Below, one piece after another: positions 34,862 to 43,300 of a stretch of DNA of 64,000 bases. The DNA comes from Ancylobacter sp. WKF20 (GTDB lineage: Bacteria > Pseudomonadota > Alphaproteobacteria > Rhizobiales > Xanthobacteraceae). Position numbers and translations under genes: made by a program. The first letter of the stretch is position 1. Each line of letters opens with the position of its first letter. Under the pieces are notes generated by a model. The model saw only the letters and a program-made list of their open reading frames with translations, was not told where the DNA came from and searched no databases. Where the stretch lies: the NCBI RefSeq assembly GCF_029760895.1, contig NZ_CP121679.1, forward strand, positions 992,001 to 1,056,000, given 5' to 3'.

Positions 34862-35110
34862 TGGCGTCCTCCCGTTGGTGGTGCCGCTGCGCCACTGTCG
34901 GGTCGCTTGCCGGCAGGGAATCTATGCCACAGTCTTGGGAGGCTGAATAGTCATACTGTTTTACTTTTCAGCGTTGGTCGTTTCGTCGAGAAACCGCAGG
35001 CCGATGGGCCGGCGAAACGCCGCGCGGCCTCCCGTTGCCCCCGCCGGCAGGCGAGGGCAGGGGAACGTCTTCAACGTCGCGAGGCGGGTTCGGGTGGGCG
35101 GCGATGGCCG

Positions 35111-35821
35111 CTATTCGCGCGAGCCGGAAAGGGCCTGCTTCAGGCGCGAGGCGGCGGCCCGGCCGAGGCGGATGGGTTCGGCCATTCCCTGCAAGGCAAG
35201 CCGCACCTCGTCCCGGGAGCGCGTGTCGACGCTGCGGATGCGGTCGCAATTGACGATGATCGAACGTCCGAGCCGCAGGAAAGGCGGGGAGGGAAGGCTG
35301 GCGGCGAACTGGCCGACATTGCGCAGGATCATCAGCGGTGGCTGGTCGGCGATATGCACGCGGCTGAAATCGCCCTCCGCCTCAATAGCGAGAATGTCGG
35401 TAGGGACGCAGCGCACCACGCGGCCGGGCACGCGCAGCTCGATCACGTCGCTGGCGGGCGGATGAGCGGCGAGGAGCCGGCGGACGCGGTCGAGCGCCGT
35501 GTCGAGCCGTTCCGGCGCCACGGGCTTGAGCAGATAGTCCACCGCCTCCACGGCGAAGGCCTCCACGGCATATTCGGCATAGGCGGTGACGAAGATCACG
35601 CGCGGCGGCGTCGGCGTGGCGGCGAGCAGGTCGAAGCCATCGGGGCCGTTGAACTCGATGTCGAGCAGGACGAGATCGGGCTGGAGCCGGCCGAGCAGGT
35701 CGGCCGCCTCGCCCACGCTCTCGGCCTCGCCGACGATCTCGACATCGGCATGAGCCGCGAGCAGCCGGCGCAGGGCGCGCCGCGCCAGAGGCTCGTCATC
35801 GGCAATCAGGACGCGGAGCAC
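35111..35821 (-). CDS. LytTR-family response regulator
   Basis: A 236-residue response regulator. The receiver (about residues 1-118) has the acidic pair in IADDEPLARRA, the phosphoacceptor Asp54 in LVLLDIEFNGPDG, Thr79 in FVTAYAEYAVEAF and Lys99 in YLLKPVAPE. The C-terminal LytTR DNA-binding domain (about 130-230) includes DILAIEAEGDFSRVHI and FLRLGRSIIVNCDRI. It overlaps the sensor kinase gene by 16 bases and is its partner. LytTR regulators usually bind paired direct repeats upstream of targets; the divergent type I secretion genes are a likely target. Confidence 0.93.
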   Translation of the reverse strand: MLRVLIADDEPLARRALRRLLAAHADVEIVGEAESVGEAADLLGRLQPDLVLLDIEFNGPDGFDLLAATPTPPRVIFVTAYAEYAVEAFAVEAVDYLLKPVAPERLDTALDRVRRLLAAHPPASDVIELRVPGRVVRCVPTDILAIEAEGDFSRVHIADQPPLMILRNVGQFAASLPSPPFLRLGRSIIVNCDRIRSVDTRSRDEVRLALQGMAEPIRLGRAAASRLKQALSGSRE

Positions 35822-37005
35822 GCTTCGCCCTCCAGAACCAGCGTCGCAACGACCTGCCCACCCCCGGTCTCATCGAGGGTGAAGGCATGGCGGCCGGGAT
35901 AGTGCACATCAAGCCGCCGGCGCAAATTGGCGAGGCCGAGCCCATGACCGGCGCGCAGCCGGTGTGCGGGGTCCAGCCGGCCGGTATTGCTGATGTCGAT
36001 CCGCAGCGCCGGGCCTTCCATCCGTACGCTGACGGCGAGTTCCAGCACCTGCGAACGGTCGCCATGCTCGACGGCGTTCTCGGCCAGCGGCTGGAGCAGG
36101 CTGTTGGCGATCTGCCGGCCGGCGGCGGTGGGGTCCATCTCCACCCGCACCCGCAGTCGGGCGCCGAAACGGGCCTGCTGGATGCGCAGATAGGCGGCGA
36201 GGGCGGCCACCTCTTCCTCCACCGGCACCACGGGAACGCGGATGCCGGCGAGCACATGGCGCAGATAGTCGGTGAGGTCGCGCAGCATGGCCAGTGCGGC
36301 CGTGGGATGCTCCGGCACTTCCTCGGCGATGCCGTTTAGCGCGTTGAACAGGAAATGCGGGTTGATCTGCAGGCGGAGCTGCTGGATTTCCGCGGTGAGC
36401 GCTTCCGCCTTGGCCGCGAGCATCTGCGTCTCGGCGCTGAGTGCCGCCGCATGCGCCGCCTGGCGCTGGCGATCGGCCCGGATCCAGAAGAACAGCAAGC
36501 TCCAGCCGGTCAGCGCCACCGCGTAATGGGTGAAGGGCAGCGCGATCTCCTCCATCGCGCCCCAGTCCGGGATGCTCCAGCCAAAGCCCTGGCGAACCAG
36601 AACCGTCGCCAGCACGATGAGAGTGGAAGCGACCGCCGCCAGCGCGGCCATGGCTACGACCACCCGCGCGCCGAGGACCGTTCCCGAGAAAATGCGGTCG
36701 TAGACAAGGCCAAGACCGGCCGACAGTCCGACCAGAAGCAGGTAGGTCACCGCGCTCATTGCCAGCGCGACCGTGAGATCCTGATAGGTGAGCTGCCGGT
36801 TCACCAGATCGACCAGCGTGAACAGGCCCCAGCCGACGATCTGCGCCCGCGCGAACGGGGTCAGGCGATGCCACGCGCCGCTGAATGGGCCGGACGGTCG
36901 GGTGAGCGAAGCGGGCACCGACGGTTCTCCTGAGGGCCTGCGCCCGCGCCGCGGCCCGCTGGGTCGGGCCGGTGTCGGGCTCGTCGATTTCTGCGCCCCG
37001 TTCAT
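35806..37005 (-). CDS. Sensor histidine kinase, LytS/YehU-like
   Basis: A 399-residue membrane kinase. About 45 proline- and serine-rich residues precede four hydrophobic segments (roughly 52-170). The His_kinase domain carries the phosphoacceptor His217 in QINPHFLFNALNGI, and the ATPase N-box and G-boxes follow (LLQPLAENAVEHG, GHGLGLANLRRRL). There is no extracytoplasmic sensor domain, so the membrane part itself may sense the cue. The start at 37005 lies inside a 34-base sequence that is repeated at 40183 downstream of the secretion genes. Confidence 0.91.
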   Translation of the reverse strand: MNGAQKSTSPTPARPSGPRRGRRPSGEPSVPASLTRPSGPFSGAWHRLTPFARAQIVGWGLFTLVDLVNRQLTYQDLTVALAMSAVTYLLLVGLSAGLGLVYDRIFSGTVLGARVVVAMAALAAVASTLIVLATVLVRQGFGWSIPDWGAMEEIALPFTHYAVALTGWSLLFFWIRADRQRQAAHAAALSAETQMLAAKAEALTAEIQQLRLQINPHFLFNALNGIAEEVPEHPTAALAMLRDLTDYLRHVLAGIRVPVVPVEEEVAALAAYLRIQQARFGARLRVRVEMDPTAAGRQIANSLLQPLAENAVEHGDRSQVLELAVSVRMEGPALRIDISNTGRLDPAHRLRAGHGLGLANLRRRLDVHYPGRHAFTLDETGGGQVVATLVLEGEACSAS

Positions 37006-37010
37006 CGAGT
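36977..37010. repeat. 34-bp direct repeat, copy 1
   Basis: This stretch matches 40183-40216 at 31 of 34 positions in the same orientation; the three differences are adjacent (36998-37000). Copy 1 includes the start codon and first codons of the LytS-like kinase, giving AQKSTSP in frame on the minus strand. The two copies lie 3.2 kb apart and flank exactly the two type I secretion genes. Confidence 0.85.
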
Positions 37011-37136
37011 CGCGACCGCCGCGCCGGTGCCGGGATGCCTAGCCCATGGCATCTTTCCGCGACGGTGCCTAGCGCCCGAAAGCCGCGCCGATCCGCAATT
37101 CGCGGGCGCGCGGGGCCCGCTTCCCTGAGGTTCCTG

Positions 37137-38855
37137 ATGGCTGCTGCCTCGCCCGTCTCCCGTGCTCTTGCTTCCTGCCGGCCGGCCTTTGTCGCCGTGG
37201 CGGGGTTTTCCGCCGTCATCAACCTGCTGATGCTCGCCGGCTCGCTCTACATGCTGCAGGTCTATGACCGTGTGCTGAGCTCGCGCAGCGTGCCGACCCT
37301 GATCGGCCTGTCGCTGCTGCTGCTGGTCGCCTACGCCCTGCAGGGTTTTCTCGACTCGGTGCGGGTGAAGATGCTGGCGCGCATCGGGGCGCGCTTCGAC
37401 GAGCAGGTCTCGCCGCTGGCCTTCAGCGCCGCGCGGCGCCTCTCGCTGGCGGGCCGGCGCGCCGAGGAGGCGCTCCAGCCCGTGCGCGACCTCGACCAGA
37501 TCCGCGCCTTCCTGGCCTCGCTCGGGCCGACGGCGCTGTTCGACATGCCGTGGATGCCGCTGTTCTTCGCCGGCTGCTTCCTGCTGCACCCCTGGCTCGG
37601 CCTGCTGGCGCTCGGCGGCGGCATCATCATCGTCGCGCTGACCTGGGCGACCGAGCAGGCCAGCCGCGCCGCCATGAAGGCGCAGATGACCAGCCGCGGC
37701 ACGCGCGAGGCGATTGTCGAGGCGAACCGCCGTAACGCCGAGGCGCTGACCGCCATGGGCATGGGCGGCGCCTTCGCCAACCGATGGGAGGAGGCGAACC
37801 GCCGGCATGTCAGCGACTGGCTGGCCGCCGCCGATGTGACCGGCTCCAGCGGCGCCTTTGCCAAGGTGTTCCGCATGGTGCTGCAATCGGCCGTGTTGGG
37901 GCTCGGCGCCTATCTCGCCATTCACGACCAGATTTCCGGTGGCGCGATGATCGCCGCCTCCATCATGACCTCGCGCGCGCTGGCCCCCATCGAGATCGCC
38001 GTCGGCAACTGGAAGGGCTTCGTGGCCGCGCGCCTCGGGCTGCGCCGTCTGGAGCAGGTGCTGGCCTCGCCCGCTCTGGCCGAGCGGCATCACACCCCGC
38101 TCCCCCCGCCTGCGGCGCTGCTCACGGTCGACAATCTCGTCGTTGCGGCGCCGGGACGCTCGGCGCCGATCCTGTCGGGCGTGTCGCTGCAGGTGGAGGC
38201 GGGGCAGGGGCTCGGCATCATCGGGCCGAGTGCGTCCGGCAAGTCGACGCTGGTGCGGGCGCTGGTCGGCGTGTGGCGCCCGGTCAAGGGCGAGGTCCGG
38301 CTCGATGGTGCCAGCCTCGATCAATGGGCGCCCGACGCGCTGGGCCGGCATGTCGGCTACCTGCCGCAGGATGTCGAGCTGTTCGAGGGCACGGTGGCGG
38401 AGAACATCGCCCGCTTCGCGCCGAACGCGCCGGGCGAGGCCATCGTCGCGGCGGCGCGGGCGGCGGGTGCGCATGAGCTGATCCTGCGGCTGGAAGAGGG
38501 GTACGACACCCGCATTGGCGAGGGCGGCATGGCGCTGTCCGGCGGCCAGCGCCAGCGCATCGGGCTGGCCCGCGCGCTTTACGGCGCGCCGTTTCTGGTC
38601 GTGCTCGACGAGCCGAACTCCAATCTCGACCCGGATGGCGACGCCGCGCTCACGCAGGCGGTGCAGGGCGTGCGGGCGCGCGGCGGAATCGTGATCGTCG
38701 TCACCCATCGCCAGAGCGCGATTTCCTCGCTCGACCGGCTCGCGCTGATGGGCGATGGGCGGATTCAGGCCTTTGGCCCGAAGGAGGAGGTTCTGGGCAA
38801 GCTCGCCCGGCAGAACGGTGTGCCCGGCATCAAGCGCACGGCAGTGGCCTCATGA
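37137..38855 (+). CDS. Type I secretion system permease/ATPase, PrtD-like
   Basis: A 572-residue inner-membrane ABC exporter with an N-terminal six-helix domain (about residues 10-290) and a C-terminal ATPase. INLLMLAGSLYMLQVYDRVLSSRS is the PrtD/HasD-type opening in pattern. Walker A is GPSASGKST (about 364-372), the signature is LSGGQRQRIGLARAL and Walker B is FLVVLDEPNSNLD. There is no C39 peptidase domain, so substrates keep their C-terminal secretion signal. I chose the ATG at 37137, since the family begins there; the frame continues upstream in the spacer. It overlaps the adaptor gene by four bases. Confidence 0.93.
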   Translation: MAAASPVSRALASCRPAFVAVAGFSAVINLLMLAGSLYMLQVYDRVLSSRSVPTLIGLSLLLLVAYALQGFLDSVRVKMLARIGARFDEQVSPLAFSAARRLSLAGRRAEEALQPVRDLDQIRAFLASLGPTALFDMPWMPLFFAGCFLLHPWLGLLALGGGIIIVALTWATEQASRAAMKAQMTSRGTREAIVEANRRNAEALTAMGMGGAFANRWEEANRRHVSDWLAAADVTGSSGAFAKVFRMVLQSAVLGLGAYLAIHDQISGGAMIAASIMTSRALAPIEIAVGNWKGFVAARLGLRRLEQVLASPALAERHHTPLPPPAALLTVDNLVVAAPGRSAPILSGVSLQVEAGQGLGIIGPSASGKSTLVRALVGVWRPVKGEVRLDGASLDQWAPDALGRHVGYLPQDVELFEGTVAENIARFAPNAPGEAIVAAARAAGAHELILRLEEGYDTRIGEGGMALSGGQRQRIGLARALYGAPFLVVLDEPNSNLDPDGDAALTQAVQGVRARGGIVIVVTHRQSAISSLDRLALMGDGRIQAFGPKEEVLGKLARQNGVPGIKRTAVAS

Positions 38856-40165
38856 CGATCCTGGCACCAACATCGGAATACGGCCCCGCCCTGCGGCGGC
38901 TGACCCTGATCGGCGGAGCGGCGGTGCTGCTGTTCGCCGGCACTGTGGGCGTCTGGGCGCTGGCCTCGACCCTCAACGGCGCGGTCGTCGCCACCGGCCA
39001 GTTCGTCGTCGATGGCAATGTGAAGAAGGTGCAGCACGCCACCGGCGGTGTCGTCGGCGAACTTAAGGTTCGCGAGGGCGACCAGGTCGAGGCGGGCGCG
39101 GTGCTGATCCGGCTCGACGACACCATCACCCGCGCTAATCTTCAGGTGGTGACCCAGCAACTCGACGACTTCGCCGCGCGTCAGGGGCGGCTGATCGCCG
39201 AGCGCGACCGCCTTGAGGTTATCGAGGTGGCGCCGGAGCTGGTGCCGCGAGCGGGCGAGCCGGCAATCGCCAAGCTGATCGCCACTGAGCAGAACCAGTT
39301 CGAGGCCCGCCGGGCGGCGCGTGAAGGGCGCAAGGCGCAGCTTGCCCGGCGGATTGGCCAGCTTGAGGACGAGGTGACGGGTCTTCGCGCCCAGCAGGCG
39401 GCGCGCGACCGGCAGGCGGCGCTGATCGCCGAGGAGTTGAAGGGCGTGCGCGACCTTTACGCCAAGAACCTCGTGGCGCTCTCCCGCAAGGCGGCGCTGG
39501 AGCGCGAAGCGGCGGAGCTCGACGGCGAGAAGGGTCGCCTCATTGCGGCGGTCGCGCAGACCGAGGGCAAGATCGCCGAAACCCGGCTGCAGATCATCGA
39601 GATCGACGATGTGCTGCGCGAGGAGGTGATGAAGGAGCTGAGCGAGATTCAGGCCAAGGCGGCCGAACTCGCCGAGCGGCGCATCGCCGCCGAGGACCAG
39701 CTGAAGCGCGTCGATATCAGGGCGCCGAGCGCCGGCTTCGTGCATCAGCTCACCGTCCATACGGTGGGCGGCGTCATCACCCCGGCGGAGCCCGCCATGC
39801 TGATCGTACCGGCGCGCGAAGCGCTTCAGGTGGAAGCGCGCGTCAACCCGCCGGACATCGACCAGATCGTGCCCGGCCAGCGGGCGGATGTGCGCATCCA
39901 CGCCTTCAACCAGCGCACAACGCCGCTGCTGGCCGGCAGGGTGGCGCGTGTCTCGCCCGACACCAGCCGCGACCCGCAGACCGGCGCGGTTTTCTACACG
40001 ATCCGGGTGGCGATCCCACCCGAGGAGCTGGCGCGGCTGGCGCCGCAGACGGTCAGCGCCGGTATGCAGGCCGAAGTGTTCGTGCGCACGCAGGACCGCA
40101 CGCCGCTGCAATACATCGCCAAGCCGTTGCAGGATCAGATCGCCCGCGCCTTTCGCGAGCGGTGA
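38852..40165 (+). CDS. Type I secretion membrane fusion protein, HlyD/PrtE family
   Basis: A 437-residue adaptor with one N-terminal membrane span (about residues 17-38). The biotinyl-lipoyl-like hairpin follows (VVDGNVKKVQHATGGVVGEL), then a long periplasmic coiled coil rich in E, A, R and L (about 95-290) and the barrel with VDIRAPSAGFVHQLTVHTVG. It joins the ATPase to an outer-membrane TolC protein, which is not encoded in this window. The start overlaps the ATPase stop (ATGA). The giant multidomain protein encoded next is its obvious cargo. Confidence 0.93.
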   Translation: MTILAPTSEYGPALRRLTLIGGAAVLLFAGTVGVWALASTLNGAVVATGQFVVDGNVKKVQHATGGVVGELKVREGDQVEAGAVLIRLDDTITRANLQVVTQQLDDFAARQGRLIAERDRLEVIEVAPELVPRAGEPAIAKLIATEQNQFEARRAAREGRKAQLARRIGQLEDEVTGLRAQQAARDRQAALIAEELKGVRDLYAKNLVALSRKAALEREAAELDGEKGRLIAAVAQTEGKIAETRLQIIEIDDVLREEVMKELSEIQAKAAELAERRIAAEDQLKRVDIRAPSAGFVHQLTVHTVGGVITPAEPAMLIVPAREALQVEARVNPPDIDQIVPGQRADVRIHAFNQRTTPLLAGRVARVSPDTSRDPQTGAVFYTIRVAIPPEELARLAPQTVSAGMQAEVFVRTQDRTPLQYIAKPLQDQIARAFRER

Positions 40166-40182
40166 TCCGGCGCGGCGCTGGC

Positions 40183-40216
40183 GGGCTCGTCGATTTCTGC
40201 GCCGTCTTCATCGAGT
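40183..40216. repeat. 34-bp direct repeat, copy 2
   Basis: Second copy of the sequence at 36977-37010, placed between the HlyD-family gene and the giant glycosidase gene. On the minus strand it can be read as MKTAQKSTSP, close to the kinase N terminus MNGAQKSTSP, so it looks like a duplicated gene start without the rest of the kinase. No functional gene continues from it. Confidence 0.8.
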
Positions 40217-40305
40217 GCCCGCCGGCACCCCCGTGATGATGACAGCGGCTCATGCATTGATTTTACCGCTCCGGTGAGAGCGGGACATGACCCAGGAGGC
40301 ATGAC

Positions 40306-43300
40306 ATGGCCGGCACCATCTATTCCGCGGAACTGCCTGCGTCCGGTCAGCGGCGCATCGAGGGCTTCAACCCGGCGAGCGACAAGCTCGATCTCGGCTC
40401 CAACTCGGTGCATGGCTACATTGTCGTCGATACCGGCGAGGGCGTCGCTTTCATGGACCCGTGGAGCGGCAGGCAGACGCTGATCGTCGGCATCTCGCTC
40501 GGCCAGCTCACCGTGAACAGCTTCGTGCCGGTGGAGAATGATCATCTGCGGCAGGATCTCAGCGGCGCGCTGGCCTGGGAACATGGCATCACGCAGAAGC
40601 CCAACACTGTCTATGCGCGCTCGCACGAGGTCGGCCAGATCGACCGCGTGGCGTTCAACGCCGACACGGATGTGGTCGACTTCCGCTATTACGGCACGCG
40701 CGAGCAGCTCTATATGGTGGACGGCGCCGAGGGCGTGGTCATCGGCAATTACACGACCGGCCAGACGTTGATCCTGCTCGGCACGACGGTGGCCGACCTC
40801 TCGGCCGATAACTTCCTGTTCCATTCGGCGCAGGTGCGCGAAGACCGCATCTTTCTGCAGCTCGGCTTGGCTTCCGTTCCTGATTCGCAGGTGATCAGCC
40901 GTGCCGACATCCCGACTGTCGGCACCAATGTGTGGCCGACGACCGCCGGCCCCGGTGCCCCGCCGAGCGGCGTCACCGGCACGACCTATCTGATCGACTG
41001 GGATTACGGCTCCAAGACCGTGCTCGACTTCGACCCGGCGACGGACAAGCTGGACTTCAAGTATTTCCGCCCGGCCGAATTCACCGTGGCGGAGGTGAAC
41101 GGCTCCACGGTCATTACCATTGTCGGGCAGAACCAGACCTACACGCTGACCGGCGTCTCGCTGGCGGAACTGGACTACAACAACATCGTCGCGGTGGAAG
41201 ACGCCACCTACCAGAAATGGCGCGGCCTCATCGAGGCGGCGGATGCCGGCGGCACGCTGCCGACGCTCCGCGTCGCCGATGCCCAGCTCTCCGAAGGCCA
41301 GAGCGGCACGAGCTTGATGAGCTTCACCGTCACCCTGTCAAAGGCGGCGGCGGGTGTGGTCAGCGTCGACTACTCGACGCTGAACGGCACGGCGCTGGCT
41401 GGTTCCGACTATCAGGCCGCTATCGGCCGGCTCACCTTCCAGCCGGGCGAGACAAGCAAGACGGTGCAGGTCACCATTAACGGCGATGCCATTTTCGAGC
41501 TCAACGAGGCGTTCGATCTCGTCCTGTCCTCGCCGTCCGGCGCGACGCTGGCGGATGAGCGGGCGACCGGCACCATTGTCAATGACGACGCGCAGGCGCC
41601 CAACGTGCTGCCGGCCGTCTCCATCGCCGATCTGTCGGTGACGGAAGGCGACGGCGCCCATGTGCATTTCATGTTCCTGGTCACGCTCGACAAGGCGTCC
41701 ACCAGCCCGGTGACGGTGCAGTACCGCACGGCGAACGGCACCGCGCTCGCCGGGTCGGACTATGAGGCGACCAGCGGCACGGTGACCTTCGCGGCGGGCG
41801 AGACCGCCAAGCAGATCCATGTCGACGTGATCGGCGACAAGGTCGCGGAGGCTGATGAGCGGTTCACGGTCGAGCTGTCCGCCCCCACGGGCGCGACCAT
41901 CGCCGACGGCTCGGCCACCGGCACGCTGCTGAACGATGACGGGCTGACGCCGACCCCCGTTCCGGCCCTGTCCGTCGCCGATCTGTCGGTGTCCGAAGGC
42001 AATGGCGACCACGTCCACTTTATGTTCATGGTCACGCTCGACAAGCCCTCGACCACGCCCGTGACGGTACAGTATCGGACGGTCAACGGTACGGCGGTCG
42101 CCGGCACTGATTATGAGGCAACCAACGGCACCCTCACTTTCGCGCCGGGCGAAACCAGCAAGCAGGTCCATGTCGACATTATCGGGGACAAGATAGTCGA
42201 GGCGGATGAGCGGTTCACCGTCGAGCTCTCGGGCCCCACGGATGCGACCATCGCCGACGGCACGGCCACCGGCACTCTGCTGAACGACGATGCCGCGGCC
42301 CCGCCCGCCGGCGGCAACAGCCTCGCCTTCGCGGTGACGGACAATTGGGGGGCGGGCTTTACCGGCGCGATGACGCTGAAGCCCGTCGCCGCGCTGAATG
42401 GCTGGACCGTGGAGTTCGACGCTTCGTTCGACATCAGCAACATCTGGAACGCCGAGATCGTCAGCCATGTCGGCGACCACTACGTCATCCGCAACGCCGC
42501 CTGGAACGGCAAGGTGGCGGCCAATGGCGAGGTGAGCTTCGGCTTCCAGGCGTCGCCCGGCGGCACGGCGATCGTCGCCGATGATTTCGTCATCAATGGA
42601 ACCCCGGCGGGGGGAGGGACGGACCCGGTGCCGGTTCTGCCGACGCTCGCCATCAGCGACGCCAGCGTCGCCGAGGGTAATGACGGCACCTCTTACCTCT
42701 CCTTCACCGTCACCCTTTCCAAGGCGGCAGCGAGTGCGGTGAGCGTCGCCTATGCCAGCGCCAACGGCACGGCGACCGCCGGGCAGGACTATCAGGCGGT
42801 ATCGGGCACGCTGACCTTCGCGGCGGGCGAGACCTCGAAGGTCATTCGCGTGCCGGTGATCGGCGACAAGGTGGTGGAGGCCAATGAGGCGCTGAGCATC
42901 GCGCTCTCCAAGCCCTCCGGCGCGACGCTGGCCGATGCCAGCGGCACCGGCACCATCACCAATGACGACGTTGCGCCCACCCTGCCGACGCTCGCCATTG
43001 GCGACGCCAGCGTCGCCGAGGGTAATGACGGTACGGCCTATCTCTCCTTCACCGTCACCCTGTCCAAGGCGGCGGCGGGTGCGGTGAGTGTCGCCTATGC
43101 CAGTGCCAACGGCACGGCGACCGCCGGGCAGGATTATCAGGCGGTATCGGGCACGCTGACCTTCGCGGCGGGCGAGACCTCGAAGGTCATCCGCGTGCCG
43201 GTGATCGGCGACAAGGTGGTGGAAGCGAACGAGGCGTTGAGCATCACGCTCTCCAAGCCCTCCGGCGCGACGCTGGCCGACGCCAGCGGCACCGGCACCA

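Noticed and set aside
35009..35110. A possible small gene between the sugar importer and the LytTR pair
   Set aside because: Only short shadow frames occur; the 249-base gap more likely holds the ytfQ promoter and the end of the LytTR transcript.
31574..35902. A 1442-residue plus-strand open frame across the sugar importer genes
   Set aside because: It runs antisense through ytfT, ytfR, ytfQ and the LytTR gene, all of which have complete motifs. Its own translation has none.
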